Origin: Empedobacter brevis NBRC 14943 = ATCC 43319
Lineage (GTDB): Bacteria; Bacteroidota; Bacteroidia; Flavobacteriales; Weeksellaceae
Direction of reading: 5' to 3'
DNA: 64,000 bases
NCBI RefSeq assembly: GCF_000382425.1
Contig: NZ_KB908298.1
Location: 1-64,000 of the forward strand
Below the pieces are notes generated by a model that saw only the letters and a program-made list of their open reading frames with translations, was not told the origin of the DNA and made no database searches. Of this stretch, positions 8,090-17,066 are shown piece after piece. The position numbers and the translations under genes are program-made. Position 1 is the stretch's first letter. Every line of letters begins with the position of its first letter.

Positions 8090-8482
8090 ATGAAAAGATT
8101 TTTATCTACATTATTAGTTTTTTTTATATGTTTTTTTTACTTATTTATTAAAGTCTCATATAACGGTTCTGAGCCAATATCTTTATATTTTCTCATGTTA
8201 CAAGATTTAAATATCTCTAATTTAGATTTAAAAAACTATCCAAATAATTTCTCTATTATTCAAATTGAAATTATTTTATGTGTAATTTTTCTTTTATCAT
8301 CAATTTTTATAAAAAAAAATATTTATACCATTATTATATCTTGTTTAATGTTAATAGTTTGGGGTAAAAATTATTATTTATTCAGAGGCATTATTGATAA
8401 CTCTATATATATCAAATCCTCTATCCCTTTCCTTTTATTATTGATATTCTTTTACAAGCTCATATTCCTTTTTCTTTACTAA
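8090..8482 (+). CDS. Membrane protein, candidate immunity protein
   Basis: This 130-residue protein has about four hydrophobic helices (STLLVFFICFFYLFI, IIQIEIILCVIFLLSSIFI, IYTIIISCLMLIVWG, IPFLLLLIFFYKLIFLFLY). It is the last gene of the RHS array, and its 3' end overlaps an antisense integrase remnant. No family was recognised; the immunity role is inferred from its place behind a toxin-tail fragment. Confidence 0.5.
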   Translation: MKRFLSTLLVFFICFFYLFIKVSYNGSEPISLYFLMLQDLNISNLDLKNYPNNFSIIQIEIILCVIFLLSSIFIKKNIYTIIISCLMLIVWGKNYYLFRGIIDNSIYIKSSIPFLLLLIFFYKLIFLFLY

Positions 8483-8634
8483 ATTATCTATTTTATATTT
8501 TTCGTTATCATAGTATAATTTCATACTAATATGATCGTGTTTTTGAAATACAGTATCATAAATACGAATTTTAACAGGATATCCTTTTTTTGTTATTCTT
8601 CTCTAGTATCAAGAATTATTTCTGCTGTAATCAT
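8438..8634 (-). pseudogene. Remnant of a tyrosine recombinase (N-terminal arm DNA-binding domain)
   Basis: On the minus strand ATG at 8634 gives MITAEIILDTR. A one-base shift then gives ITKKGYPVKIRIYDTVFQKHDHISMKLYY, ending at a stop at 8440-8438. ILDTRR...YPVKIR is the hallmark start of Bacteroidota phage-type integrases (arm-type DNA-binding domain). The SAM-like and catalytic domains are absent, so only about 65 codons remain. It is a scar at the right edge of the RHS array. The rest of 8483-8797 holds short TTGCAATAA direct repeats around 8656-8675 and a terminator, and nothing else I can support. Confidence 0.6.
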
Positions 8635-8734
8635 AAAAGTATCAAATTAGATTTTGCAATAAATTTGCAATAATAATTACAATTAAGTGTAATATTTTAC
8701 AATAAAATATATTATAAATTCAAAGTCATAAAAA

Positions 8735-8772
8735 AACCGCTATAAAGCTACTTACGAAGCAATAAAGCGGTT
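8735..8772 (-). terminator. Terminator of transaldolase gene
   Basis: Inverted repeat AACCGCT/AGCGGTT, with inner GCT/AGC pairing, is followed on the minus strand by seven T residues. It lies 26 bases past the transaldolase stop. Confidence 0.75.
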
Positions 8773-8797
8773 GTTTATCCAGTGTTATAATTTTTAT

Positions 8798-9454
8798 CTA
8801 GTTATTCCCTTTTGCATAGTCTGCCAAGAATTGAGCTAATCCAGAATCTGTTAAAGGATGTTTTAATAATCCCAAAATTGAAGACAAAGGTCCTGTCATA
8901 ACATCTGCTCCAATTTTAGCACAATTTACGATATGCATTGTGTTGCGCACTGATGCCGCTAAAATTTGAGTTTCGTATAAATAGTTATCATACACTAAAC
9001 GAATTTCTTCAATTAAGTTTAATCCATCTGTCGAAATATCGTCTAAACGTCCAATGAACGGAGAGACATAAGTTGCTCCTGCTTTTGCAGCTAATAATGC
9101 TTGCCCAACAGAGAAAACCAATGTTACATTTGTTCTGATTCCTTTTGTAGAAAAATATTTACATGCTTTTACACCATCTTTTGTCATCGGAATTTTAACC
9201 ACAATTTGAGGATTTAAAGCAGCCAAAGCTTCACCTTCTTTTACCATTCCTTCAAAATCAGTCGAAATTACTTCTGCAGAAACATCTCCATCCACTAATT
9301 CACAAATCGCTTTGTAATGATTAAGAATGTTTTCTTCTCCTGTAATTCCTTCTTTTGCCATTAAAGATGGATTTGTTGTTACTCCATCTAAAATTCCTAA
9401 ATCTTGCGCTTCTTTAATATCAGCTAAGTTCGCTGTATCGATAAAAAATTTCAT
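8798..9454 (-). CDS. tal: Transaldolase, small fructose-6-phosphate-aldolase-like type
   Basis: The enzyme transfers dihydroxyacetone units between sugar phosphates in the non-oxidative pentose phosphate pathway (family knowledge). The 218-residue length is typical of the short TalB/FSA subfamily. Visible signatures are [10 protein letters not shown] at the start, [23 protein letters not shown] with the Schiff-base Lys at residue 87, and SPFIGRLDD. It is monocistronic: a TAATTTTG -7 box lies at 9478-9485 and a terminator follows. Confidence 0.93.
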   Translation of the reverse strand: MKFFIDTANLADIKEAQDLGILDGVTTNPSLMAKEGITGEENILNHYKAICELVDGDVSAEVISTDFEGMVKEGEALAALNPQIVVKIPMTKDGVKACKYFSTKGIRTNVTLVFSVGQALLAAKAGATYVSPFIGRLDDISTDGLNLIEEIRLVYDNYLYETQILAASVRNTMHIVNCAKIGADVMTGPLSSILGLLKHPLTDSGLAQFLADYAKGNN

Positions 9455-9477
9455 TGTTCGTTTGTATTTCGTTTGAG

Positions 9478-9485
9478 CAAAATTA
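9478..9485 (-). promoter_or_regulatory. -7 box of the transaldolase gene
   Basis: TAATTTTG matches the Bacteroidota TAnnTTTG consensus 24 bases upstream of the start codon. Confidence 0.5.
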
Positions 9486-9517
9486 AGGATTAAATGCTAA
9501 AAATCCATTTAATCCTT
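9485..9517 (-). terminator. Hairpin after the SDR gene
   Basis: A 12-bp inverted repeat (AAGGATTAAATG / CATTTAATCCTT) with a 9-base loop lies between the SDR stop and the transaldolase promoter. The T-run is weak, so termination is probable rather than certain. Confidence 0.5.
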
Positions 9518-9539
9518 CAAGATAACATCAAAAATATTT

Positions 9540-10292
9540 TTAAACTGCTGTATATCCTCCATCTACAAGATAGTAACCTCCTGTCATAAAAGACGCTTTA
9601 TCAGAACTTAGAAATAAAACTAATTCTGCAACTTCCTCAGGCTGTCCTAAACGACCTATTGGATGCTTCGTTACCAATAATTCTAGATAATCTGCGCTCA
9701 AATTATTCGACAACAATGGTGTCATGATATAACCAGGTCCCACAGCATTGCATCGGATATTTTTTGAACCGTACTCTGCTCCAATATTTTTTGTAAGTCC
9801 CACAACACCATGTTTCGCAGAAGTATAAGCAGAACTCATAGGAGCCGCTACTGTACCGTGTATTGAGGCCATATTCACAATAGAACCTCCACCATTTTTC
9901 TCCATTGCCTGCAATTGATATTTACATCCATAAAAAACACCATTGAAGTTGATATCAATCACTTTTTTCCAACCGTCTAAAGGATAATCTTCTGTCAATT
10001 CAGCCGGACCTCCTATTCCGGCATTATTACATGCAATATCCAATTTTCCATACACTTCAACTGCTTTTTTTACCAACGCTTCATTCTCTTCGGGAGATGA
10101 TGTATCCGCTTTGAAAAAGATGGCTTCTCCTCCATTTTTTTTAATCTGTTCTACAACTTCTTTTCCTCTTTCTTCATCGATATCAGAAACAACAACTTTT
10201 GCACCTTCTTTTGCATACAATTCTGCAACAGCTTTACCTATTCCGGAACTTGCTCCTGTCACAATAGCTACCTTATCTTTTAATATTGACAT
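9540..10292 (-). CDS. Short-chain dehydrogenase/reductase
   Basis: A 250-residue classical SDR using NAD(P)H. The cofactor motif TGASSGIG is at residues 13-20, the structural NNAG motif near residue 89, and the catalytic set S...Y-x3-K is seen as MASIHG ... YTSAKHG. The C-terminus SFMTGGYYLVDGG is typical. An Asp after the second strand (VVVSDID) suggests an NAD preference, by analogy with the family. Substrate is unknown. It stands alone, with a hairpin downstream. Confidence 0.88.
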   Translation of the reverse strand: MSILKDKVAIVTGASSGIGKAVAELYAKEGAKVVVSDIDEERGKEVVEQIKKNGGEAIFFKADTSSPEENEALVKKAVEVYGKLDIACNNAGIGGPAELTEDYPLDGWKKVIDINFNGVFYGCKYQLQAMEKNGGGSIVNMASIHGTVAAPMSSAYTSAKHGVVGLTKNIGAEYGSKNIRCNAVGPGYIMTPLLSNNLSADYLELLVTKHPIGRLGQPEEVAELVLFLSSDKASFMTGGYYLVDGGYTAV

Positions 10293-10462
10293 AATGATAT
10301 GATTTTTAGTTTGATTAAAGTTAGTTATTTAAAATCGGATAAATGAATTCATTTCAAAAACTAACATTATTTTAACTCATTAAACATTATTGCACAAAAT
10401 CTGTTTCTTTTTTAAGAATTAGTTCTATTAATTAATTTGATAAATTAACGATACAAATTTTC

Positions 10463-10470
10463 TATATTTG
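10463..10470 (+). promoter_or_regulatory. -7 box of the tandem secreted-protein genes
   Basis: TATATTTG is a perfect TAnnTTTG match 17 bases before ATG 10488. Confidence 0.55.
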
Positions 10471-10487
10471 AGACAAATAACTTTTAG

Positions 10488-11237
10488 ATGAAAAATGTAT
10501 TAGCAGCTTTATTTTTATGTAGCTTATCTACTTTAAATGCACAAGAAACAAGTGATTATAAATACATCAATGTTCCGGAAAAATTTTCAGGTTTTGATCA
10601 AAATCAATATCAATTGAATAATCGATTAAAGTTTTTATTAAGACAAAAAAAATATGAAATTTTATCGACCGAAAAATCAGAGTGGCCTCAGGAAGTTGTA
10701 GATAATCCTTGTTTGGCACTGAATGCAGATGCCAAAAAAGTTAAAAGTTTTTTGAATAATAAATTAGAAGTCATTTTTACAGATTGTTCACAAAAAGAAA
10801 TAGCAAAGGTTGAAGGTACTTCAAAAATAAAAGAATTTGACAAGGGATACCAAGAAGCTTTAAAACTTGCTGCAAATCAATTAAAAAATCAAAATGCCAA
10901 GGATTTGCCAATGATTCGATTGGAAAAAACTGAAACAACAAATGTTGAGCTTTCTGAATCCAAAGGTTCGGAAATAGCTACTACAAACTTGTTAACTGAC
11001 GGAACTCAGACATACCAAAAAATTGAACTTCAAGATGGTGGTTTCATGATTATGTCTGAAAACGGTAATCAAGTTATTGCCAAATTCGAAAAAACTTTAA
11101 AACCAAATGTTTACAGAGTAAATGTAACAAACGGAAACTCAAATTATTCTTCTACCGGTTATAAGAATGGAAATATCATTTCATATGAAGTTTTAGACAA
11201 TAATGTCTGGAAAGAAGTAAAATTATCAACGAAGTAA
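10488..11237 (+). CDS. Secreted protein of unknown function, tandem paralogue A
   Basis: This 249-residue protein has a signal peptide (MKNVLAALFLCSLSTLNAQ). It shares its layout with the next gene: YKYINVPEKFSGF, YQLNNRLKFLLRQKKYEI, NPCLALNA, FTDCSQKEI, EGTSKIKEFDKGYQEAL and NQNAKDLP, then a C-terminal beta-rich part (VIAKFEKTLKPNVYRV). Two conserved cysteines (NPCL and TDCS) could form a disulfide. I recognise no characterised family. It is co-transcribed with its paralogue 11 bases downstream. Confidence 0.75.
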   Translation: MKNVLAALFLCSLSTLNAQETSDYKYINVPEKFSGFDQNQYQLNNRLKFLLRQKKYEILSTEKSEWPQEVVDNPCLALNADAKKVKSFLNNKLEVIFTDCSQKEIAKVEGTSKIKEFDKGYQEALKLAANQLKNQNAKDLPMIRLEKTETTNVELSESKGSEIATTNLLTDGTQTYQKIELQDGGFMIMSENGNQVIAKFEKTLKPNVYRVNVTNGNSNYSSTGYKNGNIISYEVLDNNVWKEVKLSTK

Positions 11238-11248
11238 AAAAATCTTTA

Positions 11249-12010
11249 ATGAAAAAGATCGTCACAGGATTATTTTTATTTGCTCTTACATCAATCCAGG
11301 CACAGAATGTTTCAGATTTCAAATATGTTATTGTGCCTCAAAAATTTTCTGATTTTTCTAAAGAAGATTATCAATTAAATTCGGAACTGAAAATAGCATT
11401 AAGAAAAAAAAATTATGAAATTGTAAACGAAAAATCAATTCCTTTAGAGCTACAAGTCAATCCTTGCTTAGCAACTAAAGCAAATATTGAAAATACAAGT
11501 ACCGGTTTCCTAAACAAAATAAAAATCACATTTTCTGATTGTAATAATCATGAGATCAATTCCTACGAAGGAATTTCTAAGATTAAAGATTTTGCAAAAG
11601 GTTATCAAGAAGCTTTAACATATGCAATGAATCAGGTTAATAATCAAAATGCAAAAGATTTACCTTTAACTAAATCAGACCAAATAATTTCATCTTCTAA
11701 TAAAGAAGAAATGCCTAAAGACATAATTTCAAAATCAACTACACCTTCAGTAAATTCAACTGCCTACAAATGGAATGGAAAAAGTTATGTGGCAGCTTTT
11801 ACCACTGACACTGATTTTGTATTAATTGATCAAGAACATTCAAAAGTAATTGCACAATTTTATCCAACTTCTCAACAAAATGTTTACCATGTTACTGTAG
11901 TTTCTGAAAATGGAAATTACCAAACCATTGGTTTTTTAAATGGAAATAATATTGTAATTGAATACAAAACAGGTGATAAATCTTGGTCAACGAACACTTA
12001 TTCAAAGTAA
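11249..12010 (+). CDS. Secreted protein of unknown function, tandem paralogue B
   Basis: This 253-residue paralogue of the preceding gene has a signal peptide (MKKIVTGLFLFALTSIQAQ), the same FKYVIVPQKFSDF start, the same two-cysteine pattern (NPCL, FSDCN) and GISKIKDFAKGYQEAL. The C-terminal half (VIAQFYPTSQQNVYHVTV) also aligns. The pair looks like a tandem duplication that has diverged. Probable site is the periplasm or outer membrane. Confidence 0.75.
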   Translation: MKKIVTGLFLFALTSIQAQNVSDFKYVIVPQKFSDFSKEDYQLNSELKIALRKKNYEIVNEKSIPLELQVNPCLATKANIENTSTGFLNKIKITFSDCNNHEINSYEGISKIKDFAKGYQEALTYAMNQVNNQNAKDLPLTKSDQIISSSNKEEMPKDIISKSTTPSVNSTAYKWNGKSYVAAFTTDTDFVLIDQEHSKVIAQFYPTSQQNVYHVTVVSENGNYQTIGFLNGNNIVIEYKTGDKSWSTNTYSK

Positions 12011-12020
12011 GTTTTTATCT

Positions 12021-12028
12021 TAAATTTG
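12021..12028 (+). promoter_or_regulatory. -7 box of ptrB
   Basis: TAAATTTG matches TAnnTTTG 18 bases before ATG 12047. Confidence 0.5.
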
Positions 12029-12046
12029 CACATTAAATAAAAAAAC

Positions 12047-14089
12047 ATGCAAGCACCGATTGCTAAAAAAATAGAGCACAAGCTAGAAAAACATGGCGAC
12101 ATTCGCATCGACAATTATTATTGGTTAAATGATCGCGAAAATCAAGAAGTTATCGATTATCTGAAGGAAGAAAATAACTACACAAAATCAATCTTAAAAC
12201 CAACAGAAGACTTACAAGCCAAGCTTTTTGAGGAAATGAAAGCTCGAATTAAAGAAGATGATTCGTCTGTTCCTTACAAATTGAATGGTTATTGGTACTT
12301 AACAGAGTTTCAAAAAGGAAAAGAATATCCTATTCATAAACGTAGAAAAGAAACGTTAGAAAATAATGACGAAATTCTGTTTGATGTAAATATGATGGCC
12401 GAAGGTCACTCTTACTATCAATTAGGAGGCATTTCAATGGCTCCCAACAATCAATTGGTTTCCTTTGGTGTAGACAATGTTTCGCGAAGAATTTATACCA
12501 TTCAAATTAAAGATTTAGTTAACGGAGAAATTCTTGCTGATAAAATAGAAAATACAACAGGTGGGTCCGTTTGGGCTGCTGATAATAAAACTTTGTTCTA
12601 TACCCGAAAGGATGAAACTTTACGTGCTTATCAAATTTGGAAACATAGATTAGGCACAAAACAAGAAGATGATGTTTTGGTATTTGAAGAAACGGATGAC
12701 ACCTTCAATGCATATGTTTATAAATCAAAGTCAAGAGACTATATCATTATCGGTTCTTCAAGCACTGTTTCAGATGAATACAGGTACATTTCTTCTGATC
12801 AACCGGATCAAGAATTTAAAATCTTCCAAAAAAGAGAACGAGATTTAGAATATTCTATTGAACATTTCGGAGATTCATTTTATATACAAACCAATAAAGA
12901 TGATGCGTTTAATTTCAAATTAATGAAAACTTCTGTTGAAAAAACAGCACAAGAAAATTGGATTGATGTTATTCCTCACCGTGAAGAAACATTCATTGAA
13001 GGATTTGAAATTTTTAAAAATTATTTGGTTGTAGAAGAGCGTACAAATGGTTTATTGCAAATGAACATTAAAGCATGGGATCAATCTACCGATTACTATT
13101 TACCATTTAACGAAGAAACCTATACCGCAAATGTAGGTACAAATCCGGATTTTGATACGGATATTTTACGTTATGGTTATACTTCTTTGACGACACCATC
13201 TTCTGTAATTGACTTCAATATGAACGACAAAACATTTGAAGTTAAAAAAGAGCAAGTTGTTTTAGGAGATTTTGATAAAGAAAATTATATATCCGAGCGA
13301 ATTTGGGCTGAAGCACGCGACGGAAAAATGGTTCCGATTTCTTTAGTTCGTAGAAAAGATACTCCTCTTTCTGCAAACACTCCTCTTCTATTGTATGCCT
13401 ACGGTTCTTATGGATACACAATCGAACCTTATTTTAGTTCGGTTCGCCTGAGTCTTTTAGACAGAGGTTTTATTTATGCCATCGCACACATTAGAGGTGG
13501 ACAATATCTTGGGCGTGAATGGTATGAAGAGGGAAAAATGCTGGAAAAGAAAAATACGTTCTTCGATTACATTGATGCAGCTAAATATCTCGTTCAACAA
13601 AATTACACTTCTTCCAAACACCTTTATGCAATGGGTGGATCTGCCGGAGGGTTATTAATGGGAGCTGTCATCAATTATGAACCTGCGTTATTTAACGGAG
13701 TGATTGCACAAGTTCCTTTTGTAGATGTTGTCACAACCATGTTAGATGATTCTATTCCATTGACAACCGGAGAATATGACGAATGGGGAAATCCAAATGA
13801 AAAAGAATATTATGCATACATGAAATCATATTCACCATATGATAATGTCGAAGCAAAAGCGTATCCAAATCTATATATTTCAACCGGTTTACACGATTCT
13901 CAAGTTCAGTATTGGGAACCGGCAAAATGGGTTGCTAAACTAAGAGATTTAAAAACAGATAACAACATTTTACTTTTAGATACAAATATGGATACCGGAC
14001 ACGGAGGTGCTTCCGGACGATTCGAATCATTAAAAGAAGATGCTAAAGAAGATGCTTTCTTGTTTATGCTTGAAGGAATTACAGAATAA
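12047..14089 (+). CDS. ptrB: Oligopeptidase B (S9A serine peptidase)
   Basis: It is a cytosolic peptidase that cleaves short peptides after basic residues (family knowledge). The 680 residues comprise the typical start (APIAKKIEHKLEKHGD, DNYYWLNDREN), a seven-bladed propeller, and an alpha/beta hydrolase domain. The catalytic triad is visible as Ser532 in GGSAGG, Asp617 in LHDSQV and His652 in TGHGG. The HIRGG motif and WYEEGK are conserved in the family. No signal peptide is present. It has its own -7 box and a strong terminator. Confidence 0.93.
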   Translation: MQAPIAKKIEHKLEKHGDIRIDNYYWLNDRENQEVIDYLKEENNYTKSILKPTEDLQAKLFEEMKARIKEDDSSVPYKLNGYWYLTEFQKGKEYPIHKRRKETLENNDEILFDVNMMAEGHSYYQLGGISMAPNNQLVSFGVDNVSRRIYTIQIKDLVNGEILADKIENTTGGSVWAADNKTLFYTRKDETLRAYQIWKHRLGTKQEDDVLVFEETDDTFNAYVYKSKSRDYIIIGSSSTVSDEYRYISSDQPDQEFKIFQKRERDLEYSIEHFGDSFYIQTNKDDAFNFKLMKTSVEKTAQENWIDVIPHREETFIEGFEIFKNYLVVEERTNGLLQMNIKAWDQSTDYYLPFNEETYTANVGTNPDFDTDILRYGYTSLTTPSSVIDFNMNDKTFEVKKEQVVLGDFDKENYISERIWAEARDGKMVPISLVRRKDTPLSANTPLLLYAYGSYGYTIEPYFSSVRLSLLDRGFIYAIAHIRGGQYLGREWYEEGKMLEKKNTFFDYIDAAKYLVQQNYTSSKHLYAMGGSAGGLLMGAVINYEPALFNGVIAQVPFVDVVTTMLDDSIPLTTGEYDEWGNPNEKEYYAYMKSYSPYDNVEAKAYPNLYISTGLHDSQVQYWEPAKWVAKLRDLKTDNNILLLDTNMDTGHGGASGRFESLKEDAKEDAFLFMLEGITE

Positions 14090-14094
14090 TTTTT

Positions 14095-14124
14095 AATAAA
14101 GCCAACACAAATGTTGGCTTTATT
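14095..14124 (+). terminator. Terminator of ptrB
   Basis: A perfect 13-bp stem (AATAAAGCCAACA / TGTTGGCTTTATT) around a 4-base loop. Confidence 0.8.
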
Positions 14125-14145
14125 CTATTTATCAAATCTTGTTAT

Positions 14146-15147
14146 ATGACCATCATTTTTTTATTCTTTGGATTTATAATTGCTGCATTCCAGACTCTTA
14201 TTCTTAAGGAAATTTGGCGAGTGAGCATTCGCCCAAAATGGTTATTATTTGTGATAACTCCTCTAGTCATTGTTTCTGCAGATTTATTATTAGACGATCA
14301 AATGACTGCTTTTGTGTTCTTTGGCTCTATGGCTTCAGTATTCCTCTTGGCTGTAATTGCCATCATATTTCGATCTTCAACACCTCATCATGACGATTCA
14401 AATTCTTACAGAACCCGTAAAAGTTATTCGGAGATTGTGAAAGATTATCAACAACCTGTTTATTTAAACCCTTTTTGGGGAATCATCTATCAGCTCTATG
14501 TTGTTGTGATGATTTTAATTTTCATTTTTGTTCCCAAAGACACTTATAATTCTGAAAATAACTACCAAACAATCGAAAACGATTTGTCTCTTCAGTTGCT
14601 TTCTTTGTTTATTTTCTCCGGTTTTTCAATCATTATTTTACTTTATAAATTTTTAGAGAAGAAAACATACTACCTTCCTACAATATTTACGACTAAAAAA
14701 ACGCTGTCGACTCCAAAAGAATTCCAAATTAATAAAGCAATAACAATCGGAATAACAACGATTAGCTTTGTATTATTTCTTAAATTTTGTTACGATCATG
14801 GAATGTATCATATGCTGAGAAACCTATTGACTTCATTTAATGAATCAACATTTTTTTCGATCAACAGTGCCGTTCTTGTTTTTATTATTTTTAATTCTAT
14901 TATTTTATTCATCAATCCCGAGCATGTTGCAAAACGAAATATGTTACGAATAGTTTTTCTTATTCGTTCGGCTTATATCAGTATATTTCTTTCAGCTGCA
15001 ATCGTTATACCTCTGATGATTTTAGAAGATAAATTAAGTTATTTAAACATGAGTTCAGAAATTGTTCTCTTTTTAGGATTCAATTTTGTTTTACTTATCA
15101 ATGAAATTTCATTATTTATTAAATATCGAAAAGGTTTGTTGGATTAA
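14146..15147 (+). CDS. Polytopic membrane protein of unknown function
   Basis: The 333 residues contain about eight to nine hydrophobic helices, beginning with IIFLFFGFIIAAFQTLIL. A polar loop (HHDDSNSYRTRKSYSEIVKDYQQP) lies after the third helix. I recognise no family or catalytic motif. It lies between the ptrB terminator and recQ, in the same direction as recQ. Confidence 0.7.
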   Translation: MTIIFLFFGFIIAAFQTLILKEIWRVSIRPKWLLFVITPLVIVSADLLLDDQMTAFVFFGSMASVFLLAVIAIIFRSSTPHHDDSNSYRTRKSYSEIVKDYQQPVYLNPFWGIIYQLYVVVMILIFIFVPKDTYNSENNYQTIENDLSLQLLSLFIFSGFSIIILLYKFLEKKTYYLPTIFTTKKTLSTPKEFQINKAITIGITTISFVLFLKFCYDHGMYHMLRNLLTSFNESTFFSINSAVLVFIIFNSIILFINPEHVAKRNMLRIVFLIRSAYISIFLSAAIVIPLMILEDKLSYLNMSSEIVLFLGFNFVLLINEISLFIKYRKGLLD

Positions 15148-15201
15148 TCTATACATACTATCTAAGAGATTTTAACTAAATTTACAACAAAGCTTTGTAT
15201 T

Positions 15202-17064
15202 TTGACACCTAAAGAAATTCTTTTCAGCTATTGGAATTATCCTTCATTCAAAACACCTCAAGAGGAAATCATCTCAAGTGTTTTAAATGGAAAAGATACT
15301 TTGGCTATTTTGCCAACCGGTGGAGGTAAATCTCTTTGTTATCAGATTCCTTCCATCATCTTCGAAGGATTAACTTTGGTCATTTCACCTCTAATTGCGT
15401 TGATGAAAGATCAAGTGCAGAATTTACAATCCAAAGGAATCTCCACAGCATATATTACCAGCGAATTAGATTTGAATACAATCGGAAAAATTTTAGATGA
15501 TTGTCAAAATAATAAAATAAAATTACTGTATGTTTCACCAGAACGGTTACAAAGCAGACTTTTTATCGAACGCCTGAAACAAATAAAAATTAGTTTACTT
15601 GCAGTGGATGAGGCACATTGTGTTTCTGAATGGGGACACGATTTCCGTCCTGCTTATCATCGAATTTCCAGATTAAAAACCATTCTACCAAAAGTTCCGA
15701 TTTTAGCGTTGACAGCAACAGCGACAGAAAAAATTCAACATGAAATAATTCAAAAACTTGAACTTGAAAATCCGGCAGTTTTTAATTCTTCTTTAAAAAG
15801 AGAAAATCTTTCATACAATGTTTTTCTCTCTTCAGATAAGAAAAAGGATTTGATTTATTATTTAAAAAAATATCCAGGCCCGAGTATTATTTTTGTTCGA
15901 AATAGAAAATTAACTTATGAAATTTCAAACTTTCTAAGTCAAAATGGTTTTGATACAGATTATTTTCACGCCAAGCTAACCAAAGACGAAAAAGAGCAGA
16001 AACAGCAAGATTGGACCTTGAGTAATACACGCATTATGGTCTCGACAAATGCATTTGGAATGGGAATCGATAAGCCAAATGTGCGTACCGTTTTTCATAT
16101 CGATTTACCGCAAGGAATCGAAGCATATTATCAGGAAGTTGGCCGAGCAGGGCGCGATGAACAGGAAGCTTCAGGTATCTATCTTTACAATCCTGATGAT
16201 CGGATTCAGGCAGAAAATATTTTTAAAGCGAACTTGCCCTCTCAACAGGACTTTGTCAAAATATCCAATTGTTTATTTAGTCAACTCCAACTCGCCGAAG
16301 GCGAACTGACTGAAATGAATTATCAATTAGATATTCCAAAATTTGTTGAAAAATTTGGATTAAACTTAAAAATGGTTCTTCAATTTTTAGAATTTCTGAA
16401 TACAAAAGAAATTATTCAACAAAAGAATTATTCACAAAACAGTACACTTCAAATTTTAGTCTCACCACATACGATTAATTTGAACGAAAATAAAATTTTC
16501 GATTATTTACAACGCCATTATCCAGGAATTTATACCTACAATAAAGAGATTTCTGAAAGTAAAATGGCTTTCGATTTACATATGAGTATAAGTGATATTC
16601 GAAATTCGTTGCACGACTATCACAAAAATGGAACAATTAATTATTCGGATCGATTTTTAGCACGATTTAGATTTCTTGTCCCAAGAGATTCAACTGCTTT
16701 CAAAAATAAATTGTGGAAAGATTTTGAATCCATTCAAGTCAACAATTGGAAACGTTTGCAAGCTATGGCTTATTATGCTGAACAAAATACCATCTGCAGA
16801 GAACGTTTGTTGTTTGGCTATTTTAATCAAAAATCAGACGAAAATTGTGGGAAATGTGACATTTGTCAAGCAAAAACACATTCAAAAAACTTCAATTCAA
16901 ATGATTTAATTGATTATTTGAAAGAAGGTTCAAAAACGCAAGCCGAAATCCTTTCAAAATTCATAAATTCGCCAAAAGATAAAATCGTCGAAGAATTACA
17001 ATATTTAATCGACGAAATGCGGGTTCAACCAATTGGATTCGATTCTTATAAACTAATAGAATAA
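15202..17064 (+). CDS. recQ: RecQ-family ATP-dependent DNA helicase
   Basis: A 3'-5' helicase of recombination and replication-fork repair (family knowledge). TTG 15202 is taken as start because MTPKEILFSYWNYPSFKTPQEEII lines up with the family N-terminus and no ATG is available before motif I. Motifs seen are LPTGGGKSLCYQ (Walker A), VDEAHCVSEWGHDFRP (DEAH), LTATAT, STNAFGMGIDKPNVR and YYQEVGRAGRD. The zinc-binding cysteines are CRERLLFGYF...CGKCDIC. At 620 residues it has RQC-like material but no obvious HRDC domain. It is coupled to fmt by a 2-base gap. Confidence 0.93.
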   Translation: MTPKEILFSYWNYPSFKTPQEEIISSVLNGKDTLAILPTGGGKSLCYQIPSIIFEGLTLVISPLIALMKDQVQNLQSKGISTAYITSELDLNTIGKILDDCQNNKIKLLYVSPERLQSRLFIERLKQIKISLLAVDEAHCVSEWGHDFRPAYHRISRLKTILPKVPILALTATATEKIQHEIIQKLELENPAVFNSSLKRENLSYNVFLSSDKKKDLIYYLKKYPGPSIIFVRNRKLTYEISNFLSQNGFDTDYFHAKLTKDEKEQKQQDWTLSNTRIMVSTNAFGMGIDKPNVRTVFHIDLPQGIEAYYQEVGRAGRDEQEASGIYLYNPDDRIQAENIFKANLPSQQDFVKISNCLFSQLQLAEGELTEMNYQLDIPKFVEKFGLNLKMVLQFLEFLNTKEIIQQKNYSQNSTLQILVSPHTINLNENKIFDYLQRHYPGIYTYNKEISESKMAFDLHMSISDIRNSLHDYHKNGTINYSDRFLARFRFLVPRDSTAFKNKLWKDFESIQVNNWKRLQAMAYYAEQNTICRERLLFGYFNQKSDENCGKCDICQAKTHSKNFNSNDLIDYLKEGSKTQAEILSKFINSPKDKIVEELQYLIDEMRVQPIGFDSYKLIE

Positions 17065-17066
17065 AA

